Assembly (NCBI RefSeq): GCF_003096715.1 | Contig: NZ_QEOL01000018.1 | Coordinates: 62,001 to 126,000, forward strand | Reading direction: 5' to 3' | From: Paraburkholderia silvatlantica | GTDB taxonomy: Bacteria; Pseudomonadota; Gammaproteobacteria; Burkholderiales; Burkholderiaceae | DNA length: 64,000 nucleotides | Shown here: positions 42,603 through 51,264 of the stretch, piece by piece | How positions within the stretch are numbered: the stretch's first letter is position 1 | Layout: each line of letters begins with the position of its first letter | Notes under the pieces: generated by a model | Database searches by the model: none | What the model was told of the DNA's origin: nothing | What the model saw: only the letters and a program-made list of their open reading frames with translations | Made by a program: the position numbers and the translations under genes

Positions 42603-44030
42603 TCAGGGAATGAGACGCCCCGGATTCATGAGATTGTTCGGGTCCAGCGCCTGCTTGATGGCGCGCATCGCGGCCAGCTCGACCGGCGACTTGTAGTGCG
42701 CCATTTCCGCGAGACCCGTTTCGCCGATGCCGTGCTCCGCGCTGAACGAACCGCCGAGCCGATGCGCCACGTCGTTGACGGCGCGGCGCAGCGCGCTGCC
42801 CATCGACGGCGCGTCGGCCAGCGCTTGCCACGCGGAGAAGGAAAACATCGGGATAAAGTGAATATTGCCGTCGCCCATGTGCCCGACGATCACCACGTCC
42901 AGATCCGGCACGATCGCGCGCACGGCGCGCGTGGCGCCGTCGATGAACGCCGGCACGGCCGAGATCGGCACCGAGCAATCGGTCGTCAAGCCCACGCCCG
43001 CGCCCTTGTTCGCCTCGGTCACGCTGTGGCGCACTTCCCAGAGATTCGCGCGCTGCGTGTCGCTCATGGCGATGATGGCGTCTTCGATCAGATCCGCTTC
43101 GGCGGCTTCCTCGAGCGTGCGTTGCAGGACGGCTTCCATCTCCGCGCCATCGCGCGTGTCCGACAATTCGACGAGCACATGCCACGCGTGCGCGTCCGCC
43201 AGCGGGTTGCGCCGGTCCGGCACGCGCTCGACCACGAGCTGCAATTGCCGCGCGTTCATCAATTCATAAGCGGAAAGACGCGATCCGCAGTTCGCCTGGA
43301 ATATGTCGAACACGCGCAGCGCCGCCTCGGGGCTGACCGGCGCGAACCACGCGAGCGCATGGTGCGTGGGCAACGGATGCAGCTTGAGCGTCGCCGCAGT
43401 GACGATGCCGAGCGTGCCTTCCGCGCCAATGAATACCTGTTTCAGATCGATGCCGGTATTGTCCTTGCGCAGGCCGCGCAGCCCGTTCCAGATGCTGCCG
43501 TCGGCGAGCACGACTTCCAGGCCGAGCACGTTCTCGCGCGTATTGCCGTAGCGCAGCACGCTCGTGCCGCCCGCGTTGGTCGAGAGTGTGCCGCCGATCT
43601 GGCAGGAACCTTCCGCGCCCAGGCTCACGGGATACAGGCAATTAACCGACGCTGCTTCGTCCTGCACAGTCTTCAGAATGCAACCGGCTTCGACTTCCAT
43701 CGAGCGATTGGCGGCATCGAGCGCACGGACGCGCCGCATGCGCGCAAGGCTGACGATCACCGGCGCCGGACCCGCGCTGCGCGGCACCGCGCCACCGCAC
43801 AGACTCGTGTTGCCGCCTTGCGGCAGGACGGGCACGCCGTGCGCGGCGCACTGTTTGACGATGAAGGCGACCTGCTCTGTCGACGAAGGATGCGCGACGC
43901 ACAGCGCGCGGCTCTTGTAACGTCCTCTAAAATCCTCGACGAAGCCCGCCATGTCGGTTTCGGCCGTCAGCACCGCATCGGCGCCCAGTTCCGCTTGAAG
44001 TGCTGCGATTAATCCGACCTCAACTTCCAT
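42603..44030 (-). CDS. FAD-linked D-2-hydroxyacid dehydrogenase (GlcD/D-lactate dehydrogenase family)
   Basis: A 475-residue flavoenzyme with a PCMH-type FAD domain (about 40-220: AHPSSTEQVAFIVKQCAAHG, LPQGGNTSLCGGAV, GTLSTNAGGTSVLRYG) and a C-terminal oxidase domain that ends with the family motif GGSFSAEHGIGETG and DPNNLMNPGRL. Members oxidise D-lactate, glycolate or D-2-hydroxyglutarate to the keto acid and reduce quinone or cytochrome. Together with the FMN enzyme at 35434 the region can oxidise both stereoisomers of a 2-hydroxyacid. ATG 44030 has AGGA seven bases upstream. Confidence 0.92.
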   Translation of the reverse strand: MEVEVGLIAALQAELGADAVLTAETDMAGFVEDFRGRYKSRALCVAHPSSTEQVAFIVKQCAAHGVPVLPQGGNTSLCGGAVPRSAGPAPVIVSLARMRRVRALDAANRSMEVEAGCILKTVQDEAASVNCLYPVSLGAEGSCQIGGTLSTNAGGTSVLRYGNTRENVLGLEVVLADGSIWNGLRGLRKDNTGIDLKQVFIGAEGTLGIVTAATLKLHPLPTHHALAWFAPVSPEAALRVFDIFQANCGSRLSAYELMNARQLQLVVERVPDRRNPLADAHAWHVLVELSDTRDGAEMEAVLQRTLEEAAEADLIEDAIIAMSDTQRANLWEVRHSVTEANKGAGVGLTTDCSVPISAVPAFIDGATRAVRAIVPDLDVVIVGHMGDGNIHFIPMFSFSAWQALADAPSMGSALRRAVNDVAHRLGGSFSAEHGIGETGLAEMAHYKSPVELAAMRAIKQALDPNNLMNPGRLIP

Positions 44031-44168
44031 GTCCCATTCCTCGTCAGGTTGCACCGACGGCTGCTGCAGCCGGCCAGATCATGTTGCGAAGGATAGGGTT
44101 GCCAAAATTGCAATGGAATACAAATAATCGTATTGCGATTACATGGAGTGTAAACCCGTAGCAATCCC

Positions 44169-46547
44169 TTATGGATCAACGGCTTTTTCGGCGCAATTTG
44201 TCGCGAACCGGACGCCTTTCGCTGGGTTCGCCTGGGGTGACGGGCGTGACGGGGAGAATGACGTCGGACATGCTGCAGGCAGCGCCCGCACCCAGCGCGC
44301 GAAGTCATGGGGGGCTAGTGGCGGCGAAAACAGAAACCCTTGATATAGATGGCAGCCGTGCGTGCGCAGAAAGTCGCGTTGGGCATGCGTTTCCACGCCT
44401 TCGGCGGTCACCGTAAGTTTCAGGATCTTGCCGAGGCGGACCAGCGTTTGCGTCAACGACTCCGCCATTGCATCCCTTCCGATGCCTTGCACGAAGCTCT
44501 TGTCGATTTTCAGTTCCTTGACGGCGAACCGGTGAAGATAGCTCAGGGACGAGTAACCCGTGCCGAAATCGTCAATCGACAGTGCGACGCCTAAAGCATG
44601 GATGGCATCGAGCGATTTGCGGATGTCGGCAACCGATTCATCGAACAGGACCCGTTCGGTCATTTCGAGCGTCAGGTCCGCAGCAGCGAGGCCATGGAAC
44701 TGGAGCGTAGCAATAACGAAGTCTGGGTAGTCCGGACGCTTGAAGTCGGCAGCGCAAACATTCACCGATACGTTCGGCACGTCGAGGCCTTCGGCACGCC
44801 ACTGCGCAAGTTGCCTGCAGGCCTCACCCATCACCCATGCATCCATCTCCGCGATCAGACCGCTTTCCTCAGCAATGGCAATGAAACGGTCCGGCGCAAT
44901 GCTGCCCTGCCGGTCGTCGTCCCAGCGCACGAGCGCCTCGACGCCACACAGCACGCCTGTGGCGTCGACCTTGGGCTGATAGGCAACACTCAGGGCGTTC
45001 GCGCGCAATGCCCGCTGCAGCGCGATCTCCAGTTCGAGTTGTTCTTTCGCCTGACGCTCATACTCGGGAGCGTAGAACTGCATCTGGTTGCGCCCGGCGC
45101 TCTTCGCCCGGTACATCGCCAGATCTGCGTTGCGTAGCAGAATGTCGGTCTCTTCCCCGTCGAGCGGCGAAAGTGCGATGCCGATGCTGGCGCTGATCGT
45201 GATGCGGGTGTCTTGCTTCGAGTTGATGAGGATGGGTTGGAATACGGCCTGCAGAATGCGCCCGGCGACGTGTTTGGCTTTCAGTACATCGCATTCCCGC
45301 AGAACAGCGAGAAACTCGTCGCCCCCAAGGCGGCCAATCACGTCACCCGTATGGATCTGATCCTGGAGGCGCCGTGCGATTTCGCGCAGGACCTCATCGC
45401 CGGCGGAGTGACCCTGGGTGTCGTTCACACGCTTGAAACGGTCGAGATCGATGAATAGTACTGCGAGCGTCGTCCCGGTCCGTTTGGCCTCCGTCAGCAT
45501 CCGGAGCGCTTCTCTTTGAAGCTGCACGCGGTTGGGCAGGCCCGTCAGCGAATCGAACCACGCAAGTCGCTGCAAGCGGCGCTCCATGGCCAACCTCTTG
45601 CGCAACTGTCGGCTGAACATCAGTAGCAACAGGATGAGGAGCGCATCAAGAATGACGCTGACAATCCCGATCGTGATCGCTCGCTTGCGCCAACCTGCAA
45701 AAATGTCGTCCGTCGCAAAGCCCACGACGACGACGAGCGGATAGCTGCCGATACGCCGGAACGTATACAGGCGCTCGACGTGGTCGAGCACGGCGATATC
45801 GATATAGGTGCCTTGACCGGATCGCACGAGCGGCTCGAACGAATGACCGCCCGCGAGCGACTTTCCGATGTCGCCCACGTGAAACGGTTGGCGCATGAGA
45901 ACGGTTCCGTCCATGCGCAGTAACGTAATCGTGTCGTGTCGACCGAGTATGGAGTCTTCGAAAAGGTGCCGGAAATAGCTGAGCCGCAGCGTGCCAGCGA
46001 CTATGCCGGCGAATTGGCCGTCCTTGTCCTCGAGCCGCCGGCTTAGCGCGATCTGCGGTATTTCGGGTTCCTCAGCGTACGGCAGAAAAGGGGCACTGAT
46101 GTAGAGGCCCGCATTTGACTGCAGCCGCTGAATCTGGAAATAGTCGCGACCGCTGACGCTGAGCTTGCGCGGCGGAATCGAGCGCGAGTCGAGTATCAGC
46201 TTGCCTGTTGCATCCGTCGCAAAGAGGGCACCCAGTTCCGCCGCATTGGCGGCCGAACTGAACGCGACGAGCTGCCGGACCTCCGGGGGGAGCCGTATGA
46301 TGCTGGGAGTCTCGGCACTTGTCGCAACGTCGCGCATGGCGAGCTGGTAGATGTCCAGATTACGCTCGATCTCCTTTTGCAGTGAAATCACGAGATTCTG
46401 GGCCGCAACGCGTGCCTGCGCCATCGCGTCGAGCCTCATTTCATAGAGCGAGGCGACCGTGACCCCCGTGGTCGCGAGCGTGATTCCAATTCCGGCGTAG
46501 ATGAACAGCGCCGGCCTGGTAAAAAGAGAGGTGGGAAATCGAATCAT
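44169..46547 (-). CDS. Membrane-bound sensor with GGDEF and EAL domains
   Basis: A 792-residue cyclic-di-GMP protein. Two membrane helices (about 15-36 and 300-322) enclose a periplasmic dCache/CHASE-like sensor with EIERNLDIYQLAMRDVA and SGRDYFQIQRLQ. The cytoplasm holds a diguanylate cyclase domain with intact RLGGDEFLAVL and a phosphodiesterase domain with EALVRWDD and later DDFGTGYSSLSYL. Both active-site motifs look complete, so it could make or degrade c-di-GMP or use GTP binding to regulate the EAL domain. ATG 46547 begins a credible first helix; no ribosome-binding site is clear. It stands alone. Confidence 0.9.
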   Translation of the reverse strand: MIRFPTSLFTRPALFIYAGIGITLATTGVTVASLYEMRLDAMAQARVAAQNLVISLQKEIERNLDIYQLAMRDVATSAETPSIIRLPPEVRQLVAFSSAANAAELGALFATDATGKLILDSRSIPPRKLSVSGRDYFQIQRLQSNAGLYISAPFLPYAEEPEIPQIALSRRLEDKDGQFAGIVAGTLRLSYFRHLFEDSILGRHDTITLLRMDGTVLMRQPFHVGDIGKSLAGGHSFEPLVRSGQGTYIDIAVLDHVERLYTFRRIGSYPLVVVVGFATDDIFAGWRKRAITIGIVSVILDALLILLLLMFSRQLRKRLAMERRLQRLAWFDSLTGLPNRVQLQREALRMLTEAKRTGTTLAVLFIDLDRFKRVNDTQGHSAGDEVLREIARRLQDQIHTGDVIGRLGGDEFLAVLRECDVLKAKHVAGRILQAVFQPILINSKQDTRITISASIGIALSPLDGEETDILLRNADLAMYRAKSAGRNQMQFYAPEYERQAKEQLELEIALQRALRANALSVAYQPKVDATGVLCGVEALVRWDDDRQGSIAPDRFIAIAEESGLIAEMDAWVMGEACRQLAQWRAEGLDVPNVSVNVCAADFKRPDYPDFVIATLQFHGLAAADLTLEMTERVLFDESVADIRKSLDAIHALGVALSIDDFGTGYSSLSYLHRFAVKELKIDKSFVQGIGRDAMAESLTQTLVRLGKILKLTVTAEGVETHAQRDFLRTHGCHLYQGFLFSPPLAPHDFARWVRALPAACPTSFSPSRPSPQANPAKGVRFATNCAEKAVDP

Positions 46548-46681
46548 GATCGTCGAGAAAGCCCGAGGGGAAAGCGAAGTGTAAGCAAAAGGCCCGGGCA
46601 CTTCACGGACTCGGTCTCTGCAGACCCGCTGAATTGTATGGGATCAGGCAGACACCCGCGGTCGAGATATCGACGAAGACA

Positions 46682-46695
46682 GGTAAAACTTTACC
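46682..46695. promoter_or_regulatory. Small perfect palindrome between the GGDEF-EAL gene and the mutase gene
   Basis: GGTAAA-AC-TTTACC is a perfect 6-bp inverted repeat in the 180-bp gap, 135 bp before the GGDEF-EAL start and 33 bp beyond the mutase stop. It might be an operator or part of a weak terminator. A second short repeat, GGTCT-CTGC-AGACC, lies at 46613-46626. Neither is tied to a known family. Confidence 0.35.
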
Positions 46696-46727
46696 CCCTC
46701 ACAAGGCAAGGGAGCTTGAACAACGCC

Positions 46728-48806
46728 TCATGACGTACAGCAATCTCGTAGAGACCATTCCACCTCATTCAGGATGCCAACAACATCTTGCGCAATCTGG
46801 CCGAGCGGCGTGTCCGGCCCGAATATCTTGAGCACACCGCAGGTGAACAGCGATTCGTGATGCGCTGTTGGCACGATGCCGCCGAGCACCACCGGCGCGC
46901 CGCAGCCGCGCTCGCGCAACGCGCCGAGTAGCGCGGGCACCAGCGTCGCGTGCGCGCCCGCGAGCGTCGAAACCCCGACGATATCGGGCTCGCGCGAGTA
47001 CGCCCAGGCAGCCGCCTCGTGCGGCGTTGCGAAGAGCGGTCCCAGGCTGACTTCGAAACCTGCGTCGCCAAGCGCAGCCGCTACAACACGTGCGCCGCGA
47101 TCGTGGCCGTCCTGACCTAGCTTCACGAGCGCCATCCGCGGTTTGCGTCCATATGCTGCGCACCAGTGAGAAACAGCGTCCTGCGCCGCCCTCCATGCGG
47201 CGTCGCCCTCGCCCGCCTCCGACCAGGCGGACGCCTCGCTTGTGAGCGCGGCGTGCCAGCGCGGCCACACACGCTCGAGCGCCGCGGTGCATTCTCCAAC
47301 TGTGGCTCGCGCGCGAATCGCATCAATCGTCGCGGCGAGCAAATTGCCCTTACCCGCGCGGGCGCATTGTGCAAGCGCATCGAGTGCGGTATCCACGCGT
47401 GGCGCATTGCGGGTCGATTTTATATGCCGCAAGCGCTCGACCTGCATCGCACGCACCATGCGTCCGTCGACTTCGAGCCGCTCGCTCTCGGTGGAATGTG
47501 CCTCGCGGTAATGATTCACACCCACTACCACGCGCTCACCCGAGTCCATCTGCGCCTGAGTGCGCGCCGCGCCGCGATGCAAACGCGCCTGTACCCAACC
47601 CGATTCGATGGCGGCAATTACGCCGCCTTGATGATCGATTTCGGCGAGCAGCGCTTTCACGCCTTCCACCATGCGCGCCGTGAGTGCTTCGATCAGATAC
47701 GACCCGCCCCACGGGTCCACCACGTCGCAGAGGCCCATCTCGTGCTGCAGGATCAGTTGTGTGTCGCGCGCGAGCGTAGCGGCCGCGGCGCCCGGCAGCG
47801 AAAGCGCTTCGTCCCACGCGTTCGTGTGCAGCGACTGCGTGCCGCCGAACACCGCTGCCATGGCCTCCACTGTCGTGCGCACGACGTTGTTTTGCGCACG
47901 CTGCGCATGCAGGCTTGACCCCGCCGTCTGGCAATGCATTCGCAACTGCATCGCGCGCGCCGAGCGAACGCCGAGCGCCTGCGCGAACTCGGCCCACATC
48001 ACCCGTGCGGCGCGCAGCTTGGCGATCTCGCCGTAAAAGTCGCGTCCCACAGCGAAAAAGAAGCTCAGCTGCGCGCATACGCGATCTGCATCGGCCCCTT
48101 GTTCGACTAGCCGCCGGACGTATTCGCGCGCGTTGGCAAGCGTGAGCGCGAGTTCGAGTGCGCCATCCGCACCGGCTTCGTGCAGGTGATAACCGGAAAC
48201 CGACATCGCGTTGAAACGAGGCAAATGCGCGAGCAGGTAATGCACTACGTCGGTCGCGATCCGTAACGAAGGATCAGGCGCGAAGATATACGCGTTGCGC
48301 GCCATGAACTCCTTGAGGATGTCGTTCTGGATCGTGCCGCGCAGTTGCGCCGCGTCGAAGCCCGACTCCTCGGCCGCAACGATGAAAGCGGCGAGCACGG
48401 GCAACACCGCACCGCTCATCGTCATCGACACGGAGACTTCGTCGAGCGCCACACCGTCGAAGAGCCGCTTCATGTCCTCGACAGAGTCGATCGCGACGCC
48501 CGCCATGCCCACATCGGCGGCCGCATGATCGTGGTCGGAATCGTAGCCGCGATGCGTGGGCAAATCGAACGCGACCGACAACCCCTTCGCGCCGCGTTCG
48601 AGCGCGTCCCGGTACGCGAGATTCGAAGCGGCGGCGTCGGCGTAGCCCGTATACTGGCGAATGGTCCATGGGCGCTGCGTGTACATCGTCGCGTGAATGC
48701 CGCGCTGGAACGGATATTCGCCCGGACGCGCATCGAGCCACGGCACGTCGGCGAGGTCGGTCTGTGTATAGAGCGCCTTGCGCGGCGCCATAGTCCGTTC
48801 ATTCAT
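46728..48806 (-). CDS. Methylmalonyl-CoA-mutase-like B12-dependent acyl-CoA mutase
   Basis: A 692-residue single-chain acyl-CoA mutase: a TIM-barrel substrate domain (about 1-540, with MYTQRPWTIRQYTG and MSVSGYHLHEAGAD carrying His207) and a C-terminal cobalamin domain with the lower-ligand motif DGHDRGA (His568) and GVSTLAGAH. The key Tyr of RQY (Tyr52) and Arg/His equivalents of methylmalonyl-CoA mutase are kept, but the Tyr that follows RGP in the canonical enzyme (Tyr75) is His38 here (RGIHATMY). The substrate may therefore differ from methylmalonyl-CoA. It is the last gene of the nitrilase cluster, overlapping the LnmK-like gene by 8 bp. Confidence 0.88.
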   Translation of the reverse strand: MNERTMAPRKALYTQTDLADVPWLDARPGEYPFQRGIHATMYTQRPWTIRQYTGYADAAASNLAYRDALERGAKGLSVAFDLPTHRGYDSDHDHAAADVGMAGVAIDSVEDMKRLFDGVALDEVSVSMTMSGAVLPVLAAFIVAAEESGFDAAQLRGTIQNDILKEFMARNAYIFAPDPSLRIATDVVHYLLAHLPRFNAMSVSGYHLHEAGADGALELALTLANAREYVRRLVEQGADADRVCAQLSFFFAVGRDFYGEIAKLRAARVMWAEFAQALGVRSARAMQLRMHCQTAGSSLHAQRAQNNVVRTTVEAMAAVFGGTQSLHTNAWDEALSLPGAAAATLARDTQLILQHEMGLCDVVDPWGGSYLIEALTARMVEGVKALLAEIDHQGGVIAAIESGWVQARLHRGAARTQAQMDSGERVVVGVNHYREAHSTESERLEVDGRMVRAMQVERLRHIKSTRNAPRVDTALDALAQCARAGKGNLLAATIDAIRARATVGECTAALERVWPRWHAALTSEASAWSEAGEGDAAWRAAQDAVSHWCAAYGRKPRMALVKLGQDGHDRGARVVAAALGDAGFEVSLGPLFATPHEAAAWAYSREPDIVGVSTLAGAHATLVPALLGALRERGCGAPVVLGGIVPTAHHESLFTCGVLKIFGPDTPLGQIAQDVVGILNEVEWSLRDCCTS

Positions 48807-49662
48807 GCGACCACCGTTTATGCGTGACGACGTCGGCGATGCGCACACCGTCCGCCGCGCGCGAAATGGTGCACCAGTGCGAGAGCCCGTCGTGGCCCGC
48901 ATGGCGCGCGCCAAACGACAGCGTGAGCCGATCGCCGACATTCGCGTTGCCATAGAACACCATGTCGCGCCCGATCAGCGTAGGCGGCGCGGAATGCTGC
49001 GCGGACCGCCAATGCCACTCGGCGCGCTCGACCATCGACTGGAAGCTCGCGAAATACAGCAGGTGCGCGCCGTTGAAATCGAGCGAGGGACAAGGCAGAT
49101 AGTCGACCCCATGCTCGACCGCATGCGCCGCGCGATCGAGACGGCCATGCTGCGTCCAGTCGCCCGCGCGCAGCCGCTTCGCTTGCGCGATCAGCTCCTG
49201 CGCAGCGGCGGGCGTCGCAGGCGCGGGCGCACCGGCGAACATCGCCTTGCACACCGAGCGGTTGTCGCCGGCCTGCTCACGCCGTACGAACGTGGACATC
49301 ATCTCGACGTTCGCAACCACGCTCTCAGTGGTGAAGACGCGAAACTGGCCGAAGTGGCGCGCGCCCGCGATCCGCCTCACGTCCGCTTCGATCGCGAAGC
49401 GCTGGTTCTCGCTCACGTCTTCGAGCCGCGCTTCGCGCACGCGAATCGCCGTGAAGGCCGCATACGATTTGCGGCCTTCGTCGTCGTAGAAGTCAGGCGT
49501 GTTCAGCTGCGCCTGTGCTGCAAGCGCATTCCAGTGCAGCTGCCCGCATGTGCGCAAGAGCCACTGCTCGGACAGTCCCGCGAAAGCCAGCTCCGGCATG
49601 CCCGCGATGTAATGCGTGCGGGTTTGCGCGGACACGCGCTCGCTGTCACGCCGCGCGCGCAT
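48799..49662 (-). CDS. LnmK/Pnap_2097-like acyl-thioester (hot-dog fold) protein
   Basis: A 287-residue protein of the Pnap_2097/LnmK-like family, a double hot-dog fold. Blocks include AGMPELAFAGLSEQWLL at the start, GARHFGQFRVFTTESVVANV, a central SLDFNGAHLLYFASFQSMVE and a final FYGNANVGDRLTLSFG. LnmK of leinamycin biosynthesis decarboxylates methylmalonyl-CoA and transfers the propionyl group to a carrier protein. Placement directly before a methylmalonyl-CoA-mutase-like gene fits a linked CoA-ester pathway, but the reaction is inference. GAGG lies before ATG 49662, inside the end of the flavin oxidoreductase gene. Confidence 0.75.
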   Translation of the reverse strand: MRARRDSERVSAQTRTHYIAGMPELAFAGLSEQWLLRTCGQLHWNALAAQAQLNTPDFYDDEGRKSYAAFTAIRVREARLEDVSENQRFAIEADVRRIAGARHFGQFRVFTTESVVANVEMMSTFVRREQAGDNRSVCKAMFAGAPAPATPAAAQELIAQAKRLRAGDWTQHGRLDRAAHAVEHGVDYLPCPSLDFNGAHLLYFASFQSMVERAEWHWRSAQHSAPPTLIGRDMVFYGNANVGDRLTLSFGARHAGHDGLSHWCTISRAADGVRIADVVTHKRWSHE

Positions 49663-50929
49663 CGAGCCTCGCAGGCGCTGAAATCTGGTCGGCCAGCCAG
49701 GCGGCGTCGCGCGCGATGCCCGAGAAGCGCCCCGAGCCCCACGTGTGCAGCCACGGCAGGCCCAGAAAATAGAGCCCTTTCTGCGCCGTTACGCCGCGCG
49801 CGTGGCCCGGATAGCCGCGCCCGTTGAAGACAGGCAGATCGATCCAGCTGAAGTCTGGTTGAAACCCGATGCACCAGACGATGCTGCCGATGCCGCTCGC
49901 GGCGAGATCGAGCGACGTGCGCTCCTGCTGCGGTGTCCAGACCGGACGATACGGCTCGCCCGGCGGCGCATCGATGCCGTTCTGCGCGATGAAGCGATCG
50001 ATCGAAGCGTTGATGCGGTTATACGTTTCGTCGGCGCTATCGAGATTGGCGCGCAGATTCCCCTTGAAGCGCAACGCGCCATCGGCAAAATCCTCGAGCA
50101 CGCCGTACAGTTCCATGCCCTCGCTCGCGAACTTGCGCAGGTCGATATCGCGCCCGCCGTCGCGGCCCGTGACGTAGTGATTCGTGTTGTCACGTACGCC
50201 TTCGCGCAGCGGATGTGCTTCGACCGGCATGTCGTAGTACTTCATATCGGCGAGCCAGTCGACCACGTCGCGGCCGCGATAGAAGCGCGCGCAGCGCGGC
50301 GCTTCACCGACGGCGAGCACGACCTTGCGCCCGGCGAGATGCAGGTCTTCGGCGATCTGTGCGCCCGACTGTCCCGAACCGACGACGAGCACCGCGCCCT
50401 CGGGCAACGCCGCCGGATTGCGATACTCCGACGATTGCATCTGCACGATCGAAGCGGGAAGCCGCTCGGCCATGCGCGGCACGATCGGCGTGTGATAGCC
50501 GCCCGAGGCGATCACGACCTGATCGGCGCTCAATGACCCCTGGCTGGTCAGCACGAGAAAGCCGCCGTTGGGCCGCTTCGACACGCGCGTGACGGCAACG
50601 CCTTCGCGCACGGGGGCATCGACATGGCGTATGAATCCGTCGAGCCACGCGATGATTTCGTCTTTCTTCATGAAGCCGTGCGGTTCGTCGCCGCGATACG
50701 GATAGCCCGGCAGCGCGCATTGCCAGTTCGGCGTGACGAGCGAGAACGCGTCCCAGCGCTGCTCTCGCCACGTATGCGTGACGGTGCGTTTTTCGAGCAC
50801 GACGTGATCGATTCCGCGTTGCTTGAGGTAGTAGCTCATCGACAGCCCGGCCTGGCCTCCGCCGACGACCGCCACGCTGAAATGCTCCTCGGGAACCGGC
50901 AGGTTGGCCGCGAGAGTCTGGGTGGACAT
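49646..50929 (-). CDS. MSMEG_0569-family flavin-dependent oxidoreductase (Nit1C)
   Basis: A 427-residue FAD/NAD(P)H oxidoreductase of the flavin-monooxygenase-like group. The FAD motif VVGGGQAGLSMSYYL lies at 21-35, VLEKRTVTHTWREQRWD near 45-61, and the NAD(P) motif VVGSGQSGAQIAEDL near 181-195. The spacing of the two Rossmann motifs is that of monooxygenases of the YUC/FMO type. It is one of the seven conserved genes of the Nit1C nitrilase cluster. Substrate unknown; it likely oxidises a nitrogen-containing intermediate. Confidence 0.88.
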   Translation of the reverse strand: MSTQTLAANLPVPEEHFSVAVVGGGQAGLSMSYYLKQRGIDHVVLEKRTVTHTWREQRWDAFSLVTPNWQCALPGYPYRGDEPHGFMKKDEIIAWLDGFIRHVDAPVREGVAVTRVSKRPNGGFLVLTSQGSLSADQVVIASGGYHTPIVPRMAERLPASIVQMQSSEYRNPAALPEGAVLVVGSGQSGAQIAEDLHLAGRKVVLAVGEAPRCARFYRGRDVVDWLADMKYYDMPVEAHPLREGVRDNTNHYVTGRDGGRDIDLRKFASEGMELYGVLEDFADGALRFKGNLRANLDSADETYNRINASIDRFIAQNGIDAPPGEPYRPVWTPQQERTSLDLAASGIGSIVWCIGFQPDFSWIDLPVFNGRGYPGHARGVTAQKGLYFLGLPWLHTWGSGRFSGIARDAAWLADQISAPARLDARAA

Positions 50930-50948
50930 GCAAATCTCCTTGATAGGT

Positions 50949-51230
50949 TCAGTCGACGCTCACGACGGTCACGTGGGCCGCCGGTTGCGAACGGTATGGC
51001 TGTGCGGCAAGTTCGATCGCTGCCCACTGGTCTTGCGCCGACGAACACGCGTAGCCGAATTTTTCGCGCACGCGCTCGGAGGCCGCGTCCAGCGCGTCGT
51101 GCGCCTTGACGAGAAAAAGTTCGAGCGGGTAAACGCCGGGGCGCAGATGCTCGCGCACGATGGTCGAGGGGGAATAACAGCGCTCTTCGTGGCCGTCGGG
51201 CCAGCGCACCACGAAATGGGTAACAGGCAT
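50949..51230 (-). CDS. MSMEG_0570-family small protein (Nit1C)
   Basis: A 93-residue soluble protein that starts MPVTHFVVRWPDGHEERCYS and contains GVYPLELFLVKAHDALDAAS. It matches the small MSMEG_0570 family, called a nitrogen-starvation response protein in annotations, always found in Nit1C clusters. No enzymatic motif is visible; a subunit or carrier role is possible. GAGAGG before ATG 51230 sets the start; longer frames are GC-rich shadow. Confidence 0.83.
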   Translation of the reverse strand: MPVTHFVVRWPDGHEERCYSPSTIVREHLRPGVYPLELFLVKAHDALDAASERVREKFGYACSSAQDQWAAIELAAQPYRSQPAAHVTVVSVD

Positions 51231-51264
51231 GGTTCCTCTCCGCGAGGGACACTCGGATAGATGA

